Assembly: GCA_014650015.1 (NCBI GenBank)
Contig: BMUD01000006.1
Span: 1 to 64,000, forward strand
Source: Streptomyces griseoloalbus
GTDB taxonomy: Bacteria > Actinomycetota > Actinomycetes > Streptomycetales > Streptomycetaceae
Length of the DNA: 64,000 bases
Direction: 5' to 3'
Each line of letters opens with the position of its first letter. The first letter of the stretch is position 1. The notes beneath the pieces were generated by a model. That model saw only the letters and a program-made list of their open reading frames with translations. It made no database searches and was not told where the DNA came from. Shown here one piece after another: positions 50,076 through 58,162 of this stretch. The position numbers were made by a program, and so were the translations under genes.

Positions 50076-50840
50076 TCAGCGCGGTGACGCCGCGAACAGC
50101 GCCTCCGCGTCGGCGACGGCGGCGCTGAGCGACTCCGGGTTGTCCCGCATCCGGGCGAGGATGCCGTCCACGCCCCTAAGTCCCGCGCGGTCGAGCAGCC
50201 GCTTCTCGTTGGTGACCCACTCGCCGCGTGCGGCCAGCACGGCGTGCCCGCTGTGCAGCGCCGCTGTGGCGATGGCCCCGGCGACCTCGGTGAGACGGCC
50301 GTGCGGGGCGTGGTGCGCACGCGCGTAGGCGAGCGTCGCGGCGGCCGTACCGCGCCAGTGTTCGGGAGCGGTGCCGCGCAGCGCGTCCGGGTATGCGGCG
50401 GGGCGGGGCAGTTCGCCGCGCAGCACCTCGTTGATCGCGAGCTCGGCGATCACCAGGTAGGTCGGGATGCCCGCCAGGTGGAACATCAGCGGTTCGACGC
50501 GGAAGCGGCCCGCCTCCGCCTCCGCCAGTTCGTGCTCGACGACGTCGAGATCGCGGTAGTGGACGTCGACCCGGCGCCCGTCGATGGTCAGCCAGGCACC
50601 CCCGTTGAAGACGCCGCCGCCCCATGCTCCGATCTCGGAGACCTCCCCCGCCCAGCCGACCGCGCGCAGGTCGTCCGGGTCGAAGGCGCCCCGGTAGTAG
50701 ATCGCCATGTCCCAGTCGCTGTCGGTCCGGTGGGTGCCCTGGGCGCGGGACCCGCCGAGGGCGATCGCCCGGACGGTGGGCAGGCCGGCGAGACGGTCGG
50801 CGGTGGCGTCGAGGAAGGCCTGGTCCGTGCGGGAGTGCAT
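50076..50840 (-). CDS. nucleotidyltransferase-domain protein
   Basis: A 254-residue protein with an N-terminal Pol-beta-type nucleotidyltransferase fold: RAIALGGSRAQGTHRTDSDWDMAIYY, with the GGS and DxD catalytic motifs, and RRVDVHYRDLDVVEHEL supplying the third acidic residue. The C-terminal ~130 residues are mostly helical. The type resembles aminoglycoside or lincosamide nucleotidyltransferases and stand-alone MNT-like proteins, but there is no HEPN partner next to it. ATG 50840 has AGGAG 8 nt upstream. Confidence 0.85.
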   Translation of the reverse strand: MHSRTDQAFLDATADRLAGLPTVRAIALGGSRAQGTHRTDSDWDMAIYYRGAFDPDDLRAVGWAGEVSEIGAWGGGVFNGGAWLTIDGRRVDVHYRDLDVVEHELAEAEAGRFRVEPLMFHLAGIPTYLVIAELAINEVLRGELPRPAAYPDALRGTAPEHWRGTAAATLAYARAHHAPHGRLTEVAGAIATAALHSGHAVLAARGEWVTNEKRLLDRAGLRGVDGILARMRDNPESLSAAVADAEALFAASPR

Positions 50841-51056
50841 GCTGCGGGCTCCTGTCGGTCGGGGCGGAACGCGGCGGACCCGCGAGCGTACAGGGGAGGC
50901 CGGCCGCCGATGACCGCGGGCGCGGGCGGATGAGCGCTGTCGCGCGCATTGCTCTGTTGGGAGGAATTGTGGCGCTCGGCGCGCCCTATCCCTCCGGTAC
51001 ACCTACGCTTCCGTTGAGGGAGGGAAGGCCCGTGCCATTCCAGCCGAGGAGAGCCG

Positions 51057-51944
51057 ATGGCTGAACGCATTGCACGTCGACGCGGTTACCGAAAAGGCCT
51101 CGGCGGTGAGATGCTCGCCGAATTCCTGGGGACTTTCGTACTGATTCTGTTGGGAGTCGGGTCGGTTGCTGTCGCTGTTGTCGGTCTGCCAGGATCAGGC
51201 CGGCAAGTGGTGGAGTTCGGACCCGCCAACTGGCTCATCATCTCCTGGGGCTGGGGTCTCGCCGTGGTGTTCGCCATCTACGTGGCCGGCGGTATCAGCG
51301 GCGCCCACGTCAATCCCGCGGTGACGCTGGCCTTCGCCGTACGCAGGGACTTCCCCTGGCGGAAGGTCCTGCCCTACTGGCTGGCGCAGGTCGTCGGCGC
51401 CTTCGTCGCCGCCGCGCTCGTCTACGCGTGCTACCGGTGGGCGATCGACGCGGCGGACGCCAAGGCGGGGGTCCCGCGGGACGAATCGCTGGCGACCTAC
51501 TCGATCTTCGCCACATTCCCCGCCGAATACTTCGGGGATTCGTGGTGGGGCCCCCTGCTCGACCAGATGGTGGGGACCGGAATCCTCCTCCTGCTGGTCT
51601 GCGCACTCATCGACACCCGCAATACGGCTCCGATGTCGAATCTCCACCCGTTTCTCATCGGCCTGGTGGTCGTCGCGATCGGTATGACGTTCGGCACCAA
51701 TGCCGGATACGCGATCAATCCCGCACGCGACTTCGGACCCCGGCTGTTCACTTTCTTCGAAGGCTGGGGTTCGATCGCCCTGCCCGGGACCTTCGGATGG
51801 TTCAGCGGGTACTGGTGGATCCCCATCGTCGGCCCCCTTATCGGTGGAGTGCTCGGCGCCTGGGTGTACGACCTGCTCATCAGCCCGGTGATCAAGGCCA
51901 GGTCGGAGGCGGCCGAGGAGGGCCCGGCCACCGAACAGCCCTAG
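51057..51944 (+). CDS. glpF: glycerol uptake facilitator (aquaglyceroporin)
   Basis: A 295-residue MIP-family channel that lets glycerol diffuse across the membrane. Six membrane helices and two half-helices are visible. The pore motifs are [18 protein letters not shown] (first NPA) and [15 protein letters not shown] (second NPA), and the Asp after the second motif is typical of glycerol channels rather than strict water channels. ATG 51057 has GAGGAGAG upstream. It is followed by glpK 241 bp downstream on the same strand. Confidence 0.95.
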   Translation: MAERIARRRGYRKGLGGEMLAEFLGTFVLILLGVGSVAVAVVGLPGSGRQVVEFGPANWLIISWGWGLAVVFAIYVAGGISGAHVNPAVTLAFAVRRDFPWRKVLPYWLAQVVGAFVAAALVYACYRWAIDAADAKAGVPRDESLATYSIFATFPAEYFGDSWWGPLLDQMVGTGILLLLVCALIDTRNTAPMSNLHPFLIGLVVVAIGMTFGTNAGYAINPARDFGPRLFTFFEGWGSIALPGTFGWFSGYWWIPIVGPLIGGVLGAWVYDLLISPVIKARSEAAEEGPATEQP

Positions 51945-52145
51945 GCGGTGCCGGATCAGGCCGACTCCGCCGAAACGGCGCCTTGCGGCCGAGCCGAGCC
52001 GGGTCCGGTGCGTGCGGCCGCGAGGCGGAGGAGGGCGCCGGGGCGGAGCCCCGGCAACCGACGACAACACGGCAGACGCGCGTGCCGGGCCCCGCTCGGC
52101 TCGGCACGATCCGAACGACACCGCCCAGGCACACACAGGCCTGCC

Positions 52146-52175
52146 CGGTCACGAGAAGAGCGGTCACGAGAAGAG
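52146..52175. repeat. exact 15-bp tandem duplication before glpK
   Basis: CGGTCACGAGAAGAG occurs twice in direct succession, 11 bp before the glpK start, ending in the AGAGGTGG that serves as its ribosome-binding site. The rest of the glpF-glpK gap has no gene. Confidence 0.8.
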
Positions 52176-52185
52176 GTGGCGAACG

Positions 52186-53703
52186 ATGCCCGAATTCGTC
52201 GGCGCGGTGGACCAGGGAACCACCAGCACGCGCTTCATGATCTTCGATCACGCCGGCAACGAGGTGGCGAGGCACCAGCTCGAGCACCGCCAGATCCTGC
52301 CGCGGTCGGGTTGGGTGGAGCACGACCCCGTGGAGATCTGGGAGCGCACCAACACGGTGATCCAGAACGCTCTGCGGGACGGGGGGCTGTCGGCCACCGA
52401 TCTGCAGGCGATCGGCATCACCAACCAGCGCGAGACGACCGTGGTCTGGGACCCGCGCACCGGCCGCCCGTACTACAACGCCATCGTCTGGCAGGACACC
52501 CGCACCGACAGCATCGCCGCGGCCCTCGATCGTGACGGCCGGGGCGCGATCATCCGCCACAAGGCCGGCCTGCCGCCCGCCACCTACTTCTCCGGCGGCA
52601 AGATCAAGTGGCTGCTGGAGAACGTGGACGGACTGCGCGAGGCCGCCGAGGCGGGCCACGCCCTGTTCGGCAACACGGACGCCTGGGTGCTGTGGAATCT
52701 CACCGGAGGGCCCAACGGTGGCGTGCACGCCACCGACGTGACCAACGCCAGCCGCACCATGCTGATGAATCTGGAGACCCTCGACTGGGACGAGGAACTG
52801 CTGGACATCTTCGGCATCCCGCGCGCGATGCTGCCGGTCATCCGCCCCTCGTCCGATCCCGAGGCGTACGGCCGGGCCCGTTCCTCCCGGCCGCTGAGCG
52901 CCGCCGTCCCGATCACCGGCGTACTCGGCGACCAGCAGGCCGCGACCGTCGGCCAGGTCTGCTTCTCCCCCGGCGAGGCCAAGAACACCTACGGCACCGG
53001 CAACTTCCTGGTGCTGAACACGGGCACGGAACTGGTGCGTTCGCGGCACGGGCTGCTGACGACGGTGGCGTACCAGTTCGCGGGCAGCCCGGTGATCTAC
53101 GCGCTGGAGGGATCCATCGCCGTCACCGGCGCGGCCGTGCAGTGGCTGCGCGACCAGCTGAAGATCATCAGGAGCGCCGCGGACAGCGAACAGCTGGCGC
53201 GTTCGGTGGACGACAACGGCGGGATGTACTTCGTTCCGGCCTTCTCCGGTCTGTTCGCCCCCTACTGGCGCTCGGACGCCCGTGGCGCCATCGTGGGGCT
53301 GGCTCGCTACAACACCGGGGGTCACATCGCGCGGGCCACACTGGAGGCCATCTGCTACCAGAGCCGCGACGTGGTCGAGGCCATGGAACAGGACTCGGGC
53401 GTGCACCTGGACGTCCTCAAGGTCGACGGCGGCGTGACCGCGAACGACCTGTGCATGCAGATCCAGGCCGACGTACTGGGTGTGCCGGTCAGCCGTCCCG
53501 TGGTGGCCGAGACCACCGCACTGGGCGCCGCGTACGCCGCCGGGCTCGCGACCGGCTTCTGGCGGGACACCGACGAGCTGCGCTCGCACTGGCAGGAGTC
53601 GAAGCGCTGGAGCCCACAATGGAGCGAGGAACGGCGCCGGGACGGCTACCAGGACTGGAAGCGGGCCGTGGAGCGCACCCTGGACTGGGTCCACGTCACC
53701 TGA
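52186..53703 (+). CDS. glpK: glycerol kinase
   Basis: It phosphorylates glycerol to glycerol-3-phosphate, trapping it in the cell. The 505-residue FGGY kinase is full length: [16 protein letters not shown] phosphate loop, [12 protein letters not shown], the IVWQDTRT glycerol-binding strand, [25 protein letters not shown] and the C-terminal [23 protein letters not shown] 52186 is chosen (AGAGGTGG upstream). The pair glpF-glpK matches the glycerol operon of Streptomyces. Neither glpD nor a GylR-type regulator is in the window. Confidence 0.97.
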   Translation: MPEFVGAVDQGTTSTRFMIFDHAGNEVARHQLEHRQILPRSGWVEHDPVEIWERTNTVIQNALRDGGLSATDLQAIGITNQRETTVVWDPRTGRPYYNAIVWQDTRTDSIAAALDRDGRGAIIRHKAGLPPATYFSGGKIKWLLENVDGLREAAEAGHALFGNTDAWVLWNLTGGPNGGVHATDVTNASRTMLMNLETLDWDEELLDIFGIPRAMLPVIRPSSDPEAYGRARSSRPLSAAVPITGVLGDQQAATVGQVCFSPGEAKNTYGTGNFLVLNTGTELVRSRHGLLTTVAYQFAGSPVIYALEGSIAVTGAAVQWLRDQLKIIRSAADSEQLARSVDDNGGMYFVPAFSGLFAPYWRSDARGAIVGLARYNTGGHIARATLEAICYQSRDVVEAMEQDSGVHLDVLKVDGGVTANDLCMQIQADVLGVPVSRPVVAETTALGAAYAAGLATGFWRDTDELRSHWQESKRWSPQWSEERRRDGYQDWKRAVERTLDWVHVT

Positions 53704-53737
53704 CGGGGGTCAGCGGGCAGGGGGAGACGGACCAAGG

Positions 53738-53929
53738 TCAGCGGTCCGCGATGTCCTCGCGCAAACCGTCGGAGAACTCCCACCACGACAGAGGCAGCCA
53801 GTCTCCGTCGACGAAGGCGTCGACCGTCGCGCCGCGACCACGGACAGTCACGGTCGTGCCCGGCGGATAAGTGGTGCCGGACAGCCCGGGCACGGGGACA
53901 AGCAGGGTTCCCAGCCGCTGCGCCGCCAT
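53738..53929 (-). CDS. small hypothetical protein
   Basis: A 63-residue protein with a likely all-beta core (GTTYPPGTTVTVRGRGATVD then FVDGDWLPLSWWEFSDGL). I do not recognise the family, though similar tiny proteins with DGDWLPLxWWEF are, as I recall, common in Streptomyces. ATG 53929 has AGAGGG 5 nt upstream; a GTG six bases earlier is the alternative. It is convergent with glpK and divergent from the dehydrogenase gene. Confidence 0.6.
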   Translation of the reverse strand: MAAQRLGTLLVPVPGLSGTTYPPGTTVTVRGRGATVDAFVDGDWLPLSWWEFSDGLREDIADR

Positions 53930-54104
53930 GTCCACCCCTCTCCATTCTCGGTACGACTCTCGGTACGACGTCGGACGTTATGCATGCGGATATTACCGGC
54001 TTGCCCCATCGAGCAGACCGGAGAATCATGAGATATCGGTCACGCGGAGAGTCGGGAGGGGCGCGGCAACCGGACACGTACGCCATCGAGCGGAGGTCGT
54101 AGCC

Positions 54105-55238
54105 ATGAAGGCCGTCGTGTACAAGGGACCGTTCGAGGTAGCGGTCGAAGACGTCGAGAATCCCACCATCCAGCATCCGAACGACGTGATCGTACGGGTC
54201 ACGTCCACCGCGATCTGCGGTTCCGATCTGCACATGTACGAGGGACGCACCGCCGCCGAGCCCGGCATCACCTTCGGCCACGAGAACATGGGAACCGTCG
54301 CGGAAGTCGGCCAGGGCGTCACGTCGCTCAAGGAGGGCGACCGCGTGGTCATGCCCTTCAACGTCGCCTGCGGATTCTGCACCAACTGCGTCGAGGGCTT
54401 CACCGGTTACTGTCTGACCGTCAATCCCGGCTTCCCGGGCGGCGCTTACGGCTACGTCGCCATGGGGCCCTGGAAGGGCGGCCAGGCCGAATCCCTCCGC
54501 GTTCCCTACGCCGACTTCAACTGTCTGAAGCTGCCGCCGGGAAAGGAGCACGAGAACGACTTCGTACTGCTCGCCGACATCTTCCCCACGGGCTACCACG
54601 GCTGCGAACTCGCCCAGGTCCGCCCCGGCGAGAGCGTCACGGTGTACGGCGCGGGGCCGGTCGGGCTCATGGCCGCCTACTCGGCTCTGCTGCGCGGCGC
54701 GAGCAAGGTGTTCGTCGTGGACCGGGTTCCCGAGCGGCTGCAGAAGGCCGAGGAGATCGGCGCGGTGCCGATCAACTTCGCCGAGGGCGACCCGGTCGAG
54801 CAGATCCACGAGCAGACCGACGGAACCGGCACCGACAAGGGCATCGACGCCGTGGGCTACCAGGCGGCGGCGCGCGGCACGGACCGCGAGGAACCGGCGA
54901 CCGTCCTGAACTCACTCGTGCGTACGGTCAGGGCCACCGGAGCGCTCGGCGTGCCCGGCCTCTACGTCCCGTCCGATCCGGGCGGCCCGGACGAGCAGGC
55001 CCGGCAGGGCATGCTCCTCGTCTCGATCGGCAAGCTCTTCGAGAAGGGTCTGCGGGTGGGGACGGGACAGTGCAACGTGAAGCGCTACAACCGGTACCTG
55101 CGGGACATGATCATCGAGGGGAGGGCCAAGCCCAGCTTCGTCGTCTCCCACGAACTGCCCCTGGATCAGGCGCCGTCGGCCTACGACAAGTTCGACAAGC
55201 GGATCGAGGGCTACACGAAGGTGGTGCTGCACCCGTAG
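54105..55238 (+). CDS. zinc-dependent alcohol dehydrogenase, glutathione-independent formaldehyde dehydrogenase type
   Basis: A 377-residue medium-chain dehydrogenase. The catalytic zinc site is TAICGSDLHMYEGR (Cys) and FGHENMGTV (His-Glu). The structural zinc site shows only CGFCTNC followed by GFTGYCLTV, as in the FdhA type. The NAD motif is VYGAGPVGLMAAYSALLRGA and the C-terminal part contains GTGQCNVKRYNRYLRDMI. The GTGQCNV stretch is characteristic of the glutathione-independent formaldehyde dehydrogenase family (as in Pseudomonas putida FdhA). ATG 54105 has CGGAGG upstream. No partner gene is nearby. Confidence 0.88.
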   Translation: MKAVVYKGPFEVAVEDVENPTIQHPNDVIVRVTSTAICGSDLHMYEGRTAAEPGITFGHENMGTVAEVGQGVTSLKEGDRVVMPFNVACGFCTNCVEGFTGYCLTVNPGFPGGAYGYVAMGPWKGGQAESLRVPYADFNCLKLPPGKEHENDFVLLADIFPTGYHGCELAQVRPGESVTVYGAGPVGLMAAYSALLRGASKVFVVDRVPERLQKAEEIGAVPINFAEGDPVEQIHEQTDGTGTDKGIDAVGYQAAARGTDREEPATVLNSLVRTVRATGALGVPGLYVPSDPGGPDEQARQGMLLVSIGKLFEKGLRVGTGQCNVKRYNRYLRDMIIEGRAKPSFVVSHELPLDQAPSAYDKFDKRIEGYTKVVLHP

Positions 55239-55338
55239 TTGCACCGCACGCGGGGCGGCGGGGAAAAACCGGATGCGGCGACCGGCCCGAAGACGGACCA
55301 TCGGCGGGTCGACCGATCGCCGCCCCAGGAGGGCCCCG

Positions 55339-55566
55339 ATGATCCAGCGCGTCACCGTGCCCGGCCTGTTCCCGCCGCCCGGCCATGCCCATGCCTCCGT
55401 CGTCGAGGCGGGAACCGGGCTCGCCTTCCTGGCGGGGTCCGTCCCGCTCGACGGGGACGGAGAGCTGTTCGGTGAGGGAGACCCGGTCCGCCGGGCCGAG
55501 CAGGTGGCGGGACAGCTGGTGGAGATCACGGCCACGGCCGTCGTACCCGAGGACGCGCGTCCGTGA
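55339..55566 (+). CDS. RidA-family protein with internal deletion
   Basis: A 75-residue frame starting MIQRVTVPGLFPPPGHAHAS and ending GQLVEITATAVVPEDARP. The first ~55 residues are the N-terminal half of a RidA (YjgF/imine deaminase) protein. The last ~18 are its final beta strand (GQLVEITATAVVPE). The middle ~50 residues, with the trimer interface and the active-site Arg, are missing without loss of frame. Full-length RidA is about 130 residues, so this product should be inactive. It still has its start and AGGAGGG upstream, and its stop overlaps the GNAT start (GTGA), so it may survive as a translated leader for that gene. Confidence 0.75.
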   Translation: MIQRVTVPGLFPPPGHAHASVVEAGTGLAFLAGSVPLDGDGELFGEGDPVRRAEQVAGQLVEITATAVVPEDARP

Positions 55567-56039
55567 GCGGGGACGACAGGGCGCAGGTCCTGCTGCGGCG
55601 GGCGACGAGTGCCGACGCCCGGGCCGTGGCCGACGTGTGGTTGCGGTCCTTCGCCGCCGCCCTGCCCACGGTCGTCAGGCCCCACTCCGACGACGAGGTG
55701 CGCGCCCACTTCCGCGACGTGGTGCTCCCCGCGGCGGAGACGTGGGTGGCGCAGGCGGAACCGTCGGACGGCGGCGCGGTCGTCGGGGTGATGGTGCTGG
55801 AAGGGGAAGAGCTCTCCCAGCTCCATCTCGCACCGGAACGGCGTGGGCACGGCATCGGCGACCGGTTCGTCCGGCTCGCCAAGGAGCGCCGTCCTCGGGG
55901 GCTGAGCCTGTGGACCTTCCAGGTCAACACTCCCGCCCACCGCTTCTACGAGCGGCACGGTTTCACGGCCGTCGAGTGGACGGACGGCTCCGGCAACGAG
56001 GAACGGGAGCCGGACGTGCGGTACGCGTGGCGGCCGTAA
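55563..56039 (+). CDS. GNAT-family N-acetyltransferase
   Basis: A 158-residue acetyl-CoA-dependent transferase. The N-terminal RRATSADARAVADVWLRSF, the acetyl-CoA loop LAPERRGHGIGDRFVRLAKERR (R-x-x-G-x-G) and the C-terminal LWTFQVNTPAHRFYERHGFTAVEW are all standard. GTG 55563 overlaps the end of the deleted RidA gene and depends on it for translation. The substrate is unknown. Confidence 0.9.
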   Translation: MSGDDRAQVLLRRATSADARAVADVWLRSFAAALPTVVRPHSDDEVRAHFRDVVLPAAETWVAQAEPSDGGAVVGVMVLEGEELSQLHLAPERRGHGIGDRFVRLAKERRPRGLSLWTFQVNTPAHRFYERHGFTAVEWTDGSGNEEREPDVRYAWRP

Positions 56040-56050
56040 GGCCGGCCTTT

Positions 56051-56112
56051 CAGGCTCCGCGCGTACCTGTCAGGTGCCGCGCGTACCTCTCAGGCGCCGC
56101 GCGCGTACCTGT
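56051..56112. repeat. 20-bp tandem repeat overlapping the 3' end of the iminopeptidase gene
   Basis: Three units are present: CAGGCTCCGCGCGTACCTGT (56051-56070), CAGGTGCCGCGCGTACCTCT (56071-56090) and a 22-bp copy (56091-56112) that is the coding 3' end of the iminopeptidase gene. The first two lie beyond its stop codon at 56090-56092. Confidence 0.8.
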
Positions 56113-57052
56113 CCGTCGCCGCCACCAGTGCGTCGTCGCCGACCGCTCCGGCGTCGTGGCCCGCCTCGTCGACGATCACCAGCTCGCTGTCCGGCCAGGC
56201 GTGGTGGAGCCGCCAGACGATACCGAGGAGGTTGCCGAAGTCGAGGCTGCCCTGCACGAGGGTGCCGGGGATGCCCTTGAGGAGGTGGGCGTCCCGCAGG
56301 ACCACGCCCTCGTCGTTGCCCTCGCCGAGGAAGTGGTCGTTGCCCCAGTAGTGCGTGACGGTCCGCGCGAAGCCCCTGCGGAACTCGGGGTCCTCGAACC
56401 GGGCGACCGAACCGGGCGGCGCGGGGATCGTCGCCGTCTCCCAGTCGGTCCAGGCCCGCGCGGCGCGTTCCCTGACCTCCGGGTCGGGCGACTCGAGCAG
56501 CCTGTTGTACGCGGCGGCCGGATTGCCGTCGCGCTCGTCGGCGGGCAGTCCGGCGAGGAAATCCTCGAAGGCCTCCGGGAAGATCTGCCCCAACCCACGG
56601 GTCAGCAGGGCCACTTCGGCGTTGGAGCCGATGGCGACTCCGGTCAGTACCAGCTCGGACACGACCCCGGGATGCGTCTGCGCGTACCGCAGTCCCAGGG
56701 CCGAGCCCCACGACAGGCCCCACACCAGCCACCGCTCGATCCCCAGGTGGGCGCGCAGCCGCTCCAGGTCCGCCATGACGTGGGCGGTGGTGTTGACGCT
56801 CATGTCGGTGGCGGGGTCGCTCGCGGGAGGTGTCGACCGTCCGGCGCCGCGCTGGTCGAGCAGCACGACGCGGTACGCGGCGGGGTCGAAGTAGCGCCGG
56901 TAGTTGGGGCGCACGCCGCTTCCCGGACCGCCGTGCAGCACCAGCGCCGGCTTGCCCCGCGGGTTCCCGCAGGTCTCCCAGTAGACGCGGTTGCCGTCTC
57001 CGACGTCGAGCATGCCGTGGTCGTACGGTTCGATCTCCGGATACAAGCCCAT
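56090..57052 (-). CDS. pip: proline iminopeptidase (S33 alpha/beta hydrolase)
   Basis: It removes N-terminal proline from peptides. The 320-residue protein has the oxyanion motif LVLHGGPGSG, the family signature VVLLDQRGAGRSTPP, the nucleophile elbow VWGLSWGSALGLRYA (Ser), and C-terminal His in VDEAGHDAGAVGD. ATG 57052 has no ribosome-binding site; TACGGT ends 6 nt before it. The last codons fall in a tandem repeat, so the C-terminus (TDRYARGA) may have been modified by repeat slippage. Confidence 0.93.
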   Translation of the reverse strand: MGLYPEIEPYDHGMLDVGDGNRVYWETCGNPRGKPALVLHGGPGSGVRPNYRRYFDPAAYRVVLLDQRGAGRSTPPASDPATDMSVNTTAHVMADLERLRAHLGIERWLVWGLSWGSALGLRYAQTHPGVVSELVLTGVAIGSNAEVALLTRGLGQIFPEAFEDFLAGLPADERDGNPAAAYNRLLESPDPEVRERAARAWTDWETATIPAPPGSVARFEDPEFRRGFARTVTHYWGNDHFLGEGNDEGVVLRDAHLLKGIPGTLVQGSLDFGNLLGIVWRLHHAWPDSELVIVDEAGHDAGAVGDDALVAATDRYARGA

Positions 57053-57058
57053 CGGAGC

Positions 57059-57064
57059 ACCGTA
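57059..57064 (-). promoter_or_regulatory. -10 element before iminopeptidase gene
   Basis: TACGGT on the minus strand ends 6 nt before the ATG and no Shine-Dalgarno is present; leaderless transcription is likely. Confidence 0.4.
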
Positions 57065-57086
57065 ACGTGCGCGGGACGAGGGTTCA

Positions 57087-57806
57087 TCACCCTTTCGTGG
57101 TGGGCAGCCCGGCCGCCCCGGCCGCGGAGCGCAGTACCTCCCGGAGCATCTCCGGGGTGAGCCGGCCGGTGAAGGTGTTGCGCTGACTGACGTGGAAGCA
57201 GCCGAAGAGTTGGAGGGCGGGCCCGTCGGCGGCGTCCAGGGCGACGTGGGCGCCGTGCGCGAAGGCGGGCCTCGGCCGGGGCACGGTCCAGCCCGCCTCG
57301 GCGAAGGCGGGCAGCGCGGCCTGCCAGCCGAAGGCGCCGAGGACGAGCGCGGCCCGTAGCGTCGGCCGCAGCAGGTGCAGTTCCCGCACGAGCCAGGGGC
57401 GGCAGGCGTCCCGTTCCGCGGGGGTGGGCTTGTTGGCGGGCGGGGCGCAGTGCACGGGTGAGGTGACGCGTACGCCGTACAGCTCCAGGCCGTCCCCGGC
57501 GTGCACGGAGGCCGGCTGCGAGGCGAGCCCCACGTCGTACAGCGCCTGGTACAGCACGTCCCCGGAGCGGTCCCCGGTGAACATCCGGCCCGTGCGGTTG
57601 CCGCCGTGTGCCGCGGGTGCCAGTCCGACGATCAGCAGCCGGGCGTCCGGGGGCCCGAACCCGGGTACCGGCCTGCCCCAGTACGTCCAGTCCGCGAACG
57701 CCGCGCGCTTGGTACGGGCGACCTCCTCACGCCAGTCGACCAGCCGGGGGCAGGCACGGCAGCCGGCGATGCGCCGGTCGAGACGGGCGAGGCCGCTGGG
57801 ATCCAT
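57087..57806 (-). CDS. udgB: uracil-DNA glycosylase, family 5 (UdgB)
   Basis: It excises uracil and some other deaminated bases from DNA. The 239-residue protein has the N-terminal iron-sulfur cysteines CRACPRLVDWREEVA, the family 5 active-site GLAPAAHGGNRTGRMFTGDRSG (which lacks the polar catalytic residue of family 4), the later cysteines of VHCAPPANKPTP and RDACRPWL, and the C-terminal CFHVSQRNTFTGRLT motif. ATG 57806 follows a GGAG and also a TACCGT hexamer 6 nt upstream. It fits the repair-gene-rich character of the window (uvrA, uvrB, uvrC, ogt). Confidence 0.92.
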   Translation of the reverse strand: MDPSGLARLDRRIAGCRACPRLVDWREEVARTKRAAFADWTYWGRPVPGFGPPDARLLIVGLAPAAHGGNRTGRMFTGDRSGDVLYQALYDVGLASQPASVHAGDGLELYGVRVTSPVHCAPPANKPTPAERDACRPWLVRELHLLRPTLRAALVLGAFGWQAALPAFAEAGWTVPRPRPAFAHGAHVALDAADGPALQLFGCFHVSQRNTFTGRLTPEMLREVLRSAAGAAGLPTTKG

Positions 57807-57997
57807 GGCTCCACGGTAGGGCCCGGACCACGCCGGGTGCGGACTCCGCCTTCACACTGCTCGCGGCGTGCGCGGCGCACCACGGCGGGCCGGACTGGTA
57901 CGTCGCCCTCGTACGGGTGGAGCGGGCGGCGCGTCCGGGGCCGGCAGGGAGCCCCGCGGCCGGCCGCCCGGTCCACAACGGTGGCGGCACCCCGCTC

Positions 57998-58047
57998 CCG
58001 GCACCCGGCAACCGGCACCCGGCAACCGGCACCCGGCACCCGGCACG
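57998..58047. repeat. 7-bp tandem repeat (CCGGCAC/CCGGCAA)
   Basis: Seven consecutive units alternate between CCGGCAC and CCGGCAA, forming a 14-bp higher-order unit for part of the tract. The surrounding gap 57807-58162 has no gene I can support apart from the promoter at its right end. Confidence 0.8.
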
Positions 58048-58149
58048 GAGACCATGATGCACGGCGGCCGTCCCCTGGTCGGCACGGCGGCGATCCCGCA
58101 GGTCGTGACGCCCACGGAAATCCCCGCACGGTCCGCGGGGTGGGCGGGC

Positions 58150-58155
58150 TAAGGT
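58150..58155 (+). promoter_or_regulatory. -10 element for leaderless S4-protein gene
   Basis: TAAGGT ends 7 nt before the ATG at 58163, with no Shine-Dalgarno sequence. Confidence 0.5.
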
Positions 58156-58162
58156 CGGAACC

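Noticed and set aside
49809-50087. Intact 92-residue gene
   Set aside because: Only the central 26 residues resemble a known family, no ribosome-binding site is present, and the flanks look random, so I list it as a remnant.
50076-50840. MNT/HEPN toxin-antitoxin system
   Set aside because: The nucleotidyltransferase has no HEPN partner or other small coupled gene beside it, and it is larger than MNT antitoxins.
57835-58057. Plus-strand frame with AFTLLAACAAHHGGPDWYVALV
   Set aside because: It ends in the 7-bp repeat and has no start signal or recognisable family; not strong enough to call a gene.
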